Below, one piece after another: positions 33,075 through 43,107 of a DNA stretch of 64,000 nucleotides. The stretch is from Lantana camara. Lineage: Eukaryota > Streptophyta > Magnoliopsida > Lamiales > Verbenaceae. Both the position numbers and the translations under genes were made by a program. Each line of letters begins with the position of its first letter. Position 1 is the first letter of the stretch. Below the pieces are notes generated by a model. That model was given only the letters and a program-made list of their open reading frames with translations. It was not told where the DNA came from and searched no databases. The stretch covers positions 36,156,501-36,220,500 of the forward strand of contig CM074860.1 in NCBI GenBank assembly GCA_037501455.1, given 5' to 3'.

Positions 33075-34070
33075 ATATTTCAGTCATGGAAATGAGCAGC
33101 AGCAGGCCATCTTCTTCCCCTGTTCGAAACGTATACAACTCCAGCAACAATCAAGGCAACAAGGCAGCAAACAAACCACAAATACCCAGCGACAAAACAT
33201 GAAATTCCAGCCTCTAAACTTCCAACAAAGCAGCCGACAACAAGGAGTTTCAAAGCAACAACATATTCATGGAGAAAGCTTGAGAATTCATGAAGTTCAT
33301 TAATGGCAACAATTAATAAGCTTAACCACCATCAAGTATAAGGTCATAAATTCATTGATGAGGCTCATCGGATCAAATATTCAGCTTCAAACCAACAAAT
33401 AACTCAAAGAAGGCATAAGATCAAAATTTCACATTTAACCTAACTATTCATCCCAAAATTCTTGGCATGCTTAAACCTCCATGAAACTCAGCAAATTAAA
33501 GCTTAAAAGAAAGAGGAGAAGATGCCAAACAATAATCCAAGATTACCTTTTAAAAAATGGAGAGAATTCATGGAGAGATGAGTTCAAAAGTGTGAAATGA
33601 AATAGTGTTCTTCTCTCTTCCGATGGGGGGTCTCGGTTTTGCAGCTGAGTTTGTATCCTCTAGTGTATGAAATGAAATGAGAGAGATGTTGGCTGATTAA
33701 AGGTTAACTGAGGGTCATCTGGGTCCAAGTTTCACTCCACTTGGTTAACTATGGTTCAAGTTATGGTTAAAATGGTGGGAGGTGGTCATTTTGGCGGGTT
33801 CGTCATGTTTCGGGCAAGATTCGGAGGTCGAAATGAGCTTAAAAAAATATGAGGCTTATCCCCTTGAACCCAGATCTTCGATATGAGTTCAGGGAAGGTG
33901 ACGGAACTCAAATCCGAGTTCCCGAGCTCAATATATGACATCCGGAGCCAAAGGTACGCTAAATGCTCTTTAGCCCCCATTTGGTCTCGTTATCGAAATA
34001 AAATTCGTTACCACATCAAATTGGTAAAGACATACGTCATACCTATACGACTGAAAAGTTGGGCGTTACA

Positions 34071-34116
34071 CTAGAGCTCCGATTTTGCAACCAAGAGCCC
34101 TTATACCTCTTTAGGA
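34071..34116 (-). mobile_element. Leader of element G with decayed primer-binding site
   Basis: Minus strand after the G LTR edge: TCCTAAAG, then GAGGTATAAGGGCTC (34110-34096), a mutated TGGTATCAGAGCTC, then TTGGTTGCAAAATCGGAGC. The first five bases, CTAGA, are the C target duplication. Confidence 0.75.
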
Positions 34117-34608
34117 TGTAGTACCCCAACGTAGGGCACCGCATCCCCCGCATTAGAGTCCGACACGTGTAACGAAATGGAAAGTCTGCACACGCATCAA
34201 ACAATAACGAACGGGTGACAAACAAAACTCACACTCTAGCTAGGCCGCCTAAATCCTCATTCGGAGTGCATATCAATCAATAATACAGAGGAAGCGATAA
34301 AACAGCCAAATAAACATCCCAAGATCAACACATACGTCAAAATAAATCCATACTAGAATGCTGTAATCATATACAAATATTCATTGCCCATCCGGGGCCA
34401 AAATATAACAAGTATCAAATTGTAGCAAAGTGTCCATAATACATATTTCCAAAATAGATCATAAGTATCAAAGGTAATAACCACTACAATGCAAATGCGA
34501 CTCGAGCTAAACCACAAGTAAGACTCGACCAACACTTGCCGCCTAGCTCGACTCAAACTGTACATGCAACTCAAAAGAAATGGGGAAAACGAGAAAAAAC
34601 ACGAGGGT

Positions 34609-34623
34609 TAGTCCTAAAGACTA
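34609..34623 (-). other. Hairpin SL2 in LTR G (TAGTC/GACTA)
   Basis: TAGTC/GACTA where the related LTR J has CAGTC/GACTG: a compensated outer pair. Confidence 0.55.
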
Positions 34624-34933
34624 GTGAGGGGCTAACACACACCCCCATAATACATATAGAGCGAAGCACTTAATGAAATTCATAAAGATCTATGAACCGA
34701 GAATGGTTTTTGCAAGCTAAAACGTTTCCCATGATAGTATATATATATCTACTTAAAAGAGGTTAAGGGCCATAGGAAAAAATAACAAGTTTTAAGTATT
34801 TAGGAATCCATTCTCGTTTCATAGATCATACAGATTCACACAACTCGGCGAGTACGAGTTATTCCTCCAACTTCTCTTATTCAAAACATAATCATAATCG
34901 AAATATAAATCATAAACCATCCTTTCTTCAGGT

Positions 34934-34961
34934 GATAGGAGGGTTGACGACCCTAACTATC
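34934..34961 (-). other. Hairpin SL1 in LTR G (GATAG/CTATC)
   Basis: GATAG pairs with CTATC around GGGT/ACCC; GGGTGAT-type flank reads CACC(T)G after it on the minus strand. Confidence 0.6.
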
Positions 34962-35805
34962 GATCAAATTTCACACGAGACAAGGCTTAATTACGTTCTT
35001 CAAACCTTCGACGGTTGCTTCCGCCGGCTCAAGAGAAACGCCCTCCCTCAACCTCCTGAGGTTAGGCGAGACGCTCAAAGAAAAGTGTTGATGGGAGAGC
35101 TCGGCGACCCCACGGTCGACCCGAGATATCATACCACTCCCTGGGGCCCAAATCATAGTTCAAAATCACATTTCCAACAAAGCTTATCTTTCAAAGCTCA
35201 AAGCTCGCTTACACAAGCACACGTATCAAAGGGTTTTAAATCAAACGTAAAATATCTTACATACGTATACAAATTATTTTCAAGAATTATAACAAATGGG
35301 ACAAGGCCTCAAAGTATATATTATACACGTATCTAACGTATAATGTACATAACTCGCATGCGGGATTCAAAACAAGTAGGGTTTTAGGTCATTATATCTA
35401 AAAGAACAAAACCTCACCTTGAATACGCGTGTAGTGGGGACAAAAGTGCAAATTAGACGCCTAAGGATCAACCTGTCATCAACGGGAGGGTTAACTGGAC
35501 AAAACAAACAACAACGGATACTCTTAGACTCAATATGCACCAAATAGATGCTCGAAAAACGCATATGAATGGAAATGGTGCAAATAAAATGAAATGAAAT
35601 CACACTTAGGTCATATAAGTTCATATATTAGCATGAGAGATCATAATTAAAAAACGAGCATATAAAACGGGCCACAAATTTCATAAGACATAACCTAACA
35701 CCTAATATAACTTGTTAATAATGCACATAAGTCATAAAAGAAGCGAGGAAATAACATGCAAAACAGATAAACGAAGAACAAACATAACCAAACAACGGAG
35801 AGTGA

Positions 35806-35983
35806 GTGACATGGGGGTGTCACCTTTCTAGACAAAAGTGTGACACGCTCGTGTCCTAGTACAGTAGCAAAACTCTCAAAAAATGACCTTTAGACACGGG
35901 GGTGTCACCCTGCAAGGCAAAGAGGTGACACGCCCGTGTTTGGGGTCATTGGCAACAAGAAGTGGTGACACGCCCATGTCACC
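35806..35983 (-). repeat. Palindrome array of LTR G (GTGACACGCCCGTGTCAC type)
   Basis: GTGACATGGGGGTGTCAC, GTGACACGCTCGTGTC, GACACGGGGGTGTCAC, GGTGACACGCCCGTGTT and GGTGACACGCCCATGTCACC. Confidence 0.8.
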
Positions 35984-37230
35984 TGCTGGCAGCAGTTCGA
36001 ACAGCGGGAAAAGGAGCTCAAAACAGGCAAAACTCAAAGCTAAGTAAGGGATACAAGTAGAGAAACATATATACTTCATAAACATGCAAAAACACATGAT
36101 ATTGAGCACAAAAATCCATCAATTCAATCATCAAATTCGCACAACAGCAAGTTCATGGAAGGGCAGATTATATTTCCAAGTTTCAAGCTCAAAAACTCAA
36201 TATTTCTCCAAAGGCTTTAATGGCATATCATTTATTATACAACTACCAAGTGTTAAGTGTCAAAAATTGAAGTTAACAAGCAAATGAGATCAACATATAT
36301 GCATTAATTCAGCCACAACTTCAAGCTAAGGCAAAGTTTTAAAAATGGAAGCTAACCCTCACTATTCATGCATATCTCCAAACATATCTCAAACCAACAT
36401 CAAAGCATGAATTCCATGGATTAAAAGAAGTAGGGAAGAGTGAGGATTACAAAAATACACTTACCTTTGAGAAATGGTGAAGTATGGAAGAGTATTGAGC
36501 TCAAAGGATCAAAATTGCCAAAGTTCTTCTTCTTCTCTTCTTTCTTTCTCCTTGGAGCTGCACTTTTCTTCTTTGGTGAGGGTGTGGTTCGAATGGACTG
36601 ATAGGTGGGAGAGATAAGGGTTAACTCAAGTCATATTAGTCATGGTTTAGGCTTAATTGTGGTTAAGATGGGCCCACAAGCTCAAGACTAGTCAAAAGGT
36701 GTCTCTTTGGCGCGAGGTGCTTGTTTCGGCAAACTTTTGGAGGTCCAAATGAACTTAGAAAAATATTAGGTTAGATTTCAAAGTTTCCAAATTTCATTAT
36801 GAGTCCGACACCTCTTTCGGAATTCGAATCCGAATTCTTTAGCTCAAGTTACGCCACCCGGAACCTAAGGTGCGCTAAATGCTCTTTAGCCCCTGTTAGG
36901 TCCCGTAAAATAAAACGAGCCAAAACTAAATCAAATAAATTTAAAATCATATAACAAGCATGTAATCAAGTTCATAACTCACGTAATTCACTCATATAAA
37001 AAATTCACGAGAAACGGAATTAAATTCGGATGCAAATAGAGCAAATTACAAGGCATAAGGGCATAAACGTTCAAAAATTTCAAATTCATACTTAAGCAAA
37101 TAATTTCAATTAAATTCAATTAATCATAAAAATATTAAAATATCACATAATTGCATTAATAAATAATTAAATACGTAAATAACACACCCGTTATACCGTA
37201 CCTGGAAGTCCGAACGATCGGGATGTTACA

Positions 37231-39607
37231 TAGCGAACCCATAACTGTACCTTCCCTTGCATCCCCGGAGGCATAAAACACCTCTCCTCCTCAACCTCCA
37301 AGAGTCGCACGTGAATACTTCGTATGGAGATCGCATACAGGCTTAAACCCGATGGCCTGATACCATCTCGGGCATCCTTACACACGTCTCCAGGCCCCAA
37401 TTAATCACTTATGAATCATTCTTATCGACATTCTTAACTCGCTACATAGCATATCATAACTTTAACTTAACGTAACATACGTACCTTAGCTTTCATACCT
37501 TACTTTGCAACTTGCAAAATGCTTTAAACATACCTCTTCGTGTTATCCAATTTATAACTTGTTGGGGTAGAACATAGCTTGCACAAAAGCACACGGTTTG
37601 GAGCATAGCCTAGTTGAAAAACGTTAAGCTTACATATGCTCATACGTATAGTTTTCAAAACTCGTAATCGTTTGACAAATTCATAAATATATCATATAAA
37701 CACATATCTATTATATAAATATAATAGTATAGTCTCATTCGGGCTTCAAAACGAGCACATAGGGTTGTAGGTCGCATTAACTAAAGAAAACAAACCTAAA
37801 TCTCACCTTTTACTAAAAGTGCTCACGGACGAACACTGACGACCAAGAAGAAGCTAAATGGAGGATCCGACAACCGCTGAACCAAACTCTGAGACAAACA
37901 AACAAAAACTTATGACTTAGACTCAATCATGAACCATTTAGACACTCGACAAATGCAAATGAATGCAAGTGATGCAAAAGAGACAACAAGAGGTAGCACG
38001 TCGAGCATTTAAGTTCATATTCGTATACAAGCATCGAAATCTTACCAAAACTTCCATATTCACACCATATCAAATTATTCAAACGCAAAACATATAAAAT
38101 ACAAGTATTAAAATGACACAACATAGCAATTCATACACATAAATAAGCATGCAACACGCAACGATCAAGATCGGGGATGAAAACGAGCAAAACGGCAAAC
38201 AAACGAACAAAGCACATAAATTCTAGGTCTGGGGTACTAACGGCCGTTATTCCTTATCCTTCATGAGTCCACTAATGGTCATTAGTAGTTACAGGAGCCC
38301 CAGGTGCAAATAACGGCCGTTACACACAAAATGGCCATGGTTCGACTAACGGGTGTTAGTCTATCTAGGCTGCGTATTCTTCGCGGAAATGGCCCTGTTC
38401 ACCCCTGTATTTCCTTCCCAAATGTAGCAGCAACATACGGTAACATGTAGGGCAAAAAAACACTAAAAAACAAGTATAAAACTTGCACAAAATTGTCCCA
38501 CACCCAAGCACAATCAAGTAGGCAACAAAAGGAAGACATAACTCCAACAAAATTCATGGTTCATGCATTCAAGCTCAAGATGTAACAATGGAAACTTGTC
38601 CCAGACTCACACACCACTATTCACCTTGTTTCTCAAAACTTATGGAATCTCAAGTTAATCGAAGAAATAAATGGATAAATGGATAAAAAGAAGCACAAAG
38701 AAGTGGATAATAAAGATCCATTCTTACCTTGAAGCTTGTAGAAGGAAATGGTGAAGATTGAGCTCAATACGTGTAAGATATTGGGGGTTGCTCTTCTTTT
38801 CCTTCTTCTTTCCCTTTCATGGCTTCTTTTTCTTTTCTTGTTCTTGTTTGGACTGAAATGAAGGAGGAAGAGATAGATAAAGGATAATTTAGTAGAATAA
38901 GGGTTCAATTACGGGTCATGGAGTGGAGAATCCAAAACCATACATACCTTTAAGTGTTATAAGAGAAAGAGGAAGATTTGACCTCAAAATGGCCAAAAGG
39001 ATGGAATTGCTCTTCTTTTTCCTTTCTTGACCTAGCTGCTGATGAAAATGAGGAAGGAGGGCTGGTTTTCATGGGTTAAAAGAGAAGAAAACCGGCCGGT
39101 TCGGTTCAAGGAAGGGTTCGGTCCGTTCGAATCGGATTTTAAAGTTTAGGGGTTTCAAACGGGCTCAGAAAATTATGGGGATTACTCCATTGGTCCTGAA
39201 TCGTTGAGACAGATCTAATGGTGGTTTTGGAATTTGAATCCGAATCCCCGAGCTCAACTTAGCCAAAAAGGCCTTAAGATTGACCTATTTATAAATAGGC
39301 CCCAAAACATAGATAAAAGTGCAATTAGGTCTAACCCTGATTTAAATAAATCGCAAAATATTATAATATCATATAAATGCATTCATAAATCATGTAATTC
39401 AATTAATTTCACATAATGGACATGTTCGACACCGAATTCACATAAAACAATCATGAACGAGGGAATTCGTATTAATTTAAACACATAGGCCAATTTACTC
39501 ACATAAACAAATTATTTAGCGCATATATTAAATTAAAAGATCACAAATACATAAATAAACTCTCTCGTGACGTTGTACCTAACTTGTCCGAGAAACGGGG
39601 TGTTACA
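37231..39607 (-). mobile_element. Partial LTR H, interrupted by G
   Basis: The minus-strand LTR start is TGTAACACCCCGTTTCTCGG at 39607. The first ~2.4 kb is present and then G cuts it at 37230/37231. It shares with I the stretch around AGGCTATGCTCCAAACCGTG, so it belongs to the I subfamily. Two donor-like modules about 220 bp apart (complements of 38727 and 38949) indicate an internal duplication. The palindrome array is at 38237-38360. The 3' remainder is not in the window. Confidence 0.8.
38237..38360 (-). repeat. Palindrome array of LTR H (TAACGGCCGTTA type)
   Basis: CTAACGGCCGTTAT, CTAATGGTCATTAG, ATAACGGCCGTTAC and CTAACGGGTGTTAG. Confidence 0.8.
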
Positions 39608-40358
39608 GGCTGCTATACTTAATTAGGCACACTTGTTTGCATATGAGAGAAGCTTACACATACATTAGTGATTAGAATTGTAAAAACCTAGGATATTTTA
39701 TAACATGTATTCAAACATAGAAATTGCATTGTTATTATCCCCTGGCTATCCTTTTACTATTTGTTTGCTTTTGCGTTCACTTGTTTTATGCTTTACTAAA
39801 TTACTTTAGTAGCTTAGTTAATAATCTCTAATTCTCTATTTGGTCTATCGATTGGAGGATATACTAAGTGATTGTTTGGTTTTTCCTTTCTTGTGGGTTC
39901 GAAACCTTATGTGCTAATGATAAGCGTACGCAGAACGCATATAGGTTTACTTAATCAAAACTTTCCCTAAACCCCGATTTTCAAAATAAGTTACTATAAA
40001 AAAAGGTGAACCATGTATTGCATTAAGTCACATGAGGAAAAATTATAAAACATCTTTCTTGTTGTTGTATGTGCATTAATTCACTTGACTAATAGAAAAA
40101 AAAAATAATGATATAAAAAAGAAAAAAAATGGAGGTTTCTGTAACGTACGACTTTTATTGAAAAAGAAAAACAGATAAGAAAGGAAAAAGAAAAGAAAAA
40201 TAAATAATAAAAGATATTACAGTTAATTTAGATATTTAGGGAGTGAATAAAAATGAAAATTTAAGAACGGAAAGTGAGTGCTAAAACTAATTAGTTTGGG
40301 GAGTAAACTAAAATTTAGTACATCAATAGTTACTTAAAACTAATTGTCACTTATAGGC
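39608..40358. other. Unassigned repeat-like sequence
   Basis: No coding frame and no second copy in the window. The phrase TTTCTTGTGGGTTCGAAACC (39890) resembles the end region of some plant gypsy LTRs, but I cannot support an assignment. 40080-40210 is A-rich low complexity. Confidence 0.3.
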
Positions 40359-40377
40359 TTTTTTTTTTTCCCAAAAA

Positions 40378-40920
40378 CTAGTCAAGGACCGAGGGGTTGA
40401 GGAGGCAGAAAACATCTAACGAATACAAAGCAACCATCCAAGGATCAAACAAAGTGCTAACGCAAAAATGCCCACAAAGAATATGAGGCATGAACAACCT
40501 CGAGCAAGACGCAAAAGACATGAAACAAAATAAACAAGTCCCATTCGAGGACAAGCAAGAACCCCTCATACTTACGAAAATCAAGCTGGTAACAAAGTTC
40601 CAGGCCACGACAATTGAGTCAACCAATGGATTCACTGAGAGATTCAGACTAACAGGAAACAGAGGCTTATTCCCATTTCGGACTGACCTGGAGTATTTGA
40701 TACTTAAAACCTGGTTCGGACTAACCATATGGGGGTATATGCACAAACAGGACCAAACAAAGTCCATAAAAGTCTCGGTAACAAGAATAGTGGAGCAATG
40801 ACCGTATTTATGATCAAGTTCCTTGGTATCCTCATCATTGTTATGCCATTCCGCGTAGGTGTACCAAATTGAGTTGGTCTTGATCAAATCCTTATCAACC
40901 TGTAAAACACTATATACCAA
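40378..40920 (-). other. 180-codon open frame in the presumed LINE 3' UTR
   Basis: Minus-strand frame of 180 codons, rich in Cys/Phe/Leu/Ser, no recognised domain. A plus-strand frame of 103 codons (40490-40801) overlaps it. It lies after the end of LINE ORF2 and before the poly(A), so I treat it as chance openness or an unrecognised fragment. Confidence 0.2.
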
Positions 40921-41199
40921 TCTCCAGGCATTCCAGCAATTAAGCGTAAGATATTCAATATACCAGGTATAATAAAAATCAAGTTTGTACCTCTAATTAC
41001 CAACCCTACTAGATGTGTTAGCCTATTGGAGTTTGCCACCATCCTTACCTCCTAACACCATGCGACAATGCCTATATATCTCAAGATTCATCCTTTTCGG
41101 ATTGAAGGGAGCTCTCACTTGTTAACTGTAATAAAACCTCTGAGCTCCGGATACAGTGTGTTATCCGGGTAGCTACACTATTCTTGCAAGAGGGAACTT

Positions 41200-41580
41200 C
41201 TATTTGCAAGCCAATCCACAACGTTGTTACCTTTTCTAAAACTGTGTGAAACTTTCACATTCATTATGCCCATAAAGTAATTCAATTTCAGGATCATATA
41301 CTGCATTTCCATGTTTCCAGTATATCCCTCTTAACAATATCGACTATAGCCTTAGCATCAATTTCTATCCACAGATTTTGATATCTGATATTAAACGCAA
41401 CTCTTACACCCTCCAACAAAGCTTCTAACTCTGCCAAATTGTTTGTCCCAATCCCAATTCCTTAGCTATAAGCTGCTATTGGGTCACCTGTACTATCACG
41501 GATAATTCCCCTTATGCTTGCCAGTCCGGGGTTACCTCTAGAAGATCCATCCGAGTTTAGTTTCAACCAGCCTACTAATG
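41200..41580 (-). pseudogene. LINE RNase H domain remnant
   Basis: Reads L-K-L-N-S-D-G-S-S-R-G-N-P-G (first catalytic Asp present), then T-N-N-L-A-E-L-E-A-L-L-E-G (Glu present), W-I-E-I-D-A-K-A-I-V (Asp present) and, near the end, H-S-F-R-K-G-N-N-V-V-D-W-L-A-N (final His/Asp region present). One in-frame stop lies after I-A-A-Y-S. The four-acid pattern can still be traced. Confidence 0.85.
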
Positions 41581-41879
41581 GTTTTCTCTAATAAACAATT
41601 TAAGGCAGTCGTTGTGTTGTACGTTTGAGCAAGACACTAAAAGAAATCTCTACATGGGTATCTCTTCGCCGTTTTATCCTGTGGAGATCAAGCAAGTGTT
41701 TAGTGACACGACGGATAATATTGAATAAACAAAACTTATCGTTATCGTGTTTCGCGTTGTTTCTTTAGAGCTAAATATACTAGAGGATCAGGATTGGGAT
41801 AACCAATCTAACATGCTTTGCTTGCTATATGGCGTCGAATACATCCAGAGGTGAAGTACTTGATGCATCTCAATAGTGT

Positions 41880-42189
41880 CAGGGTTAACTATAAAGAACC
41901 AATTGCCGAAGTACATCCAAACTTCCATCAACTTATCAAAATTAAGGAAAAGATGAGTCCCTATTTCAGAATTAGTGCAACAAACACACGTTGAAGCTAA
42001 GGGAATTCCTTTTCATTGGAGTCACTCATCTAACGGAAGCCAATCATGTAGAAGCCTCCAAGAAAAAACAAAGATATTCGGTGTCAGATTGGTAGACCAT
42101 ATTGCTTTCCAGAGGCTCGAAGTTTCCTTTCTTTCTTGTATCTTTGCCCAGGCAGACATGATACTAAACTTCCCCTTGATATCCTTAGT
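41880..42189 (-). pseudogene. LINE zf-RVT (zinc-binding in reverse transcriptase) remnant
   Basis: Reads G-K-F-S-I-M-S-A-W then F-S-W-R-L-L-H-D-W-L-P, K-G-I-P-L-A-S-T-C-V-C-C and G-T-H-L-F, V-W-M-Y-F-G-N-W. This is the usual zf-RVT order with Cys-Cys retained; two stops interrupt it. Confidence 0.8.
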
Positions 42190-42471
42190 CTAAAGAGGCA
42201 AGCCATCACTCAAAATATCAATAGGTGTGTGTATAACCATGCTTCCTAGCTGCTGCCCAAATACTTCATTGACCAAGTCTTCATCAAGCAGCGCTGCTTT
42301 TTTCCGCCTAGTATAGATTGGAACACCCAAGTATTTCATTGGAAATGATCCCGGTTTCAACCCCAATACATTCCATACCCTATTCTCAGCCCAAATAGCT
42401 TTTTTATCCAAAGAGAACTCGCTTTTAGTGACCTTAACACGCTGACCCAACAACTGCTCATACATTTCCAA
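42190..42471 (-). pseudogene. LINE RT thumb-region remnant
   Basis: Open for 93 codons and contains L-G-Q-R-V-K-V-T-K-S-E-F-S and FPMKYLGVPIYTRRKKAAL, hallmarks of the region after the RT catalytic box in plant L1 elements. It then runs into sequence that no longer matches because of a deletion. Confidence 0.85.
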
Positions 42472-42482
42472 AATGTTTCATA

Positions 42483-43107
42483 TTCGATAGAGAGAAGCCT
42501 AACATGTGTTAGTAAAAATCGTAGTATCGTTAGCACAGGATAAATGAGAAATAACTGAATTGCACCTGACCTGGAATTGTGTATTAGTATCTTTAACCGA
42601 GAGGTTATTGAGCTCGTTAGAAAGATAATCCACTGTAATGACAAAAAGTGTCGGAGACAATGGATCGCCTTGAGGTAGCCCACGTGACGATTTAAAGATA
42701 CCTGAGGAAATACCATTTACTATAACAGAAAACCAACAATTCTCAATGCATCGTTTCACCCACCCTATCCATATCTCCGGAAAACCTTTAGTCGTAAGTA
42801 CCCTAGTGATAAAATCCCAACTCATTCGGTCATACGCCTTCTCCATGTCCAATTTAAGCACCAAGTTCTGCTCTTTCCTTTTGCATTTGATAGAATACAC
42901 CAATTCTTGTGCCAATAAGATATTGTCGCTAATTAACCGTCCCTTTATAAAACCGCTCTATTCTTAACTATCACCTTAGGGAGTATATTTGCAAGTCTGT
43001 CATTCGTAAGGTTTGTGATTATCTTGTTGGAGACATTACACAAACTTATCGGGCGATAATCACTCCAAAACATAGGGTTGTCTTTCTTAGGAATAAGGAT
43101 GGAGGTA
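42483..43107 (-). pseudogene. LINE reverse transcriptase remnant
   Basis: From the I junction it reads L-I-P-K-K-D-N-P then W-S-D-Y-R-P-I-S-L-C-N. After a frameshift it is open at 42915-42499 (138 codons) with L-D-M-E-K-A-Y-D (first catalytic Asp, residue 23), GLPQGDPLSP (79-88) and the catalytic box as C-A-N-D-T (residues 127-131), where A-D-D is expected. The Asp to Asn change inactivates it even without the frame breaks. Confidence 0.9.

Larger units (their letters stand above)
13189..34070 (-). mobile_element. Element C: full-length non-autonomous LTR retrotransposon (composite)
   Basis: Flanked by a perfect TSD CTAGA (13184-13188 and 34071-34075). Minus-strand order: 5' LTR (34070 down to 21513, split by D), primer-binding site TGGTATCAGAGCC (21504-21492), internal region (21512-17375), polypurine tract (17391-17375), 3' LTR (17374-13189, split by TRIM F). 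LTR lengths without insertions are about 3.6-3.7 kb. The termini read TGTAACGCC...GGGGTGTTCCA, so the final CA is preceded by TTC rather than the usual TTA/CTA. The internal region, minus a 781-bp DNA transposon, is about 3.35 kb and shows no RT, integrase or protease. It is therefore a large non-autonomous derivative that moved with enzymes supplied in trans (inference). By eye the LTRs differ by about 4-5% in the sampled parts. Confidence 0.9.
30902..34070 (-). mobile_element. 5' LTR of C, 5' portion
   Basis: Begins with the D target duplication TGCGA and continues GCTATAATCCCGTGCGAGG as at 13667. Contains SL1 (31197-31225), an expanded (TA)n region (32040-32830), the palindrome array (32955-33074), a donor-like site (complement of 33545), a mutated TATA box (33637-33643), and an approximately 330-bp deletion near the LTR start. 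Ends GGGCGTTACA at 34070. Confidence 0.93.
34117..37230 (-). mobile_element. 5' LTR of element G (3114 bp)
   Basis: Plus strand TGTAGTACCCCAACG to GGGATGTTACA. The same subfamily as J by its 3' end (GACACGTGTAACGAAAT). It has SL2 (34609-34623), SL1 (34934-34961), a palindrome array (35806-35983), donor-like AAAG|GTAAGTG (complement of 36474) and the promoter-upstream box (36818-36848). The partner 3' LTR of G is not in the window, so G was truncated on its 3' side, near the copia remnant. Confidence 0.85.
40359..43107 (-). mobile_element. L1-type LINE with RNase H domain, 5' part separated by element I
   Basis: Minus-strand order: RT (43107-42483), RT-distal region (42471-42190), zf-RVT zinc-binding region (42189-41880), RNase H (41580-41200), 3' UTR, and an 11-nt poly(A) (T run 40359-40369). 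The element is cut inside the RT by element I; the missing upstream codons continue at 60039-60083. A deletion of several hundred bases joins the RT end to zf-RVT at about 42190. Stops and frameshifts throughout show it is dead. A C-terminal RNase H is a known feature of some plant L1 elements. Confidence 0.88.

Noticed and set aside
39608..40358. Joining this segment with block M (60086-60999) as two halves of one LTR
   Set aside because: Both look like gypsy LTR sequence and flank the LINE/I complex, but I find no TSD or second copy to prove it.
40378..40920. 180-codon minus-strand frame as a real gene
   Set aside because: No recognised domain, a competing open frame on the other strand, and a position in the presumed LINE 3' UTR.
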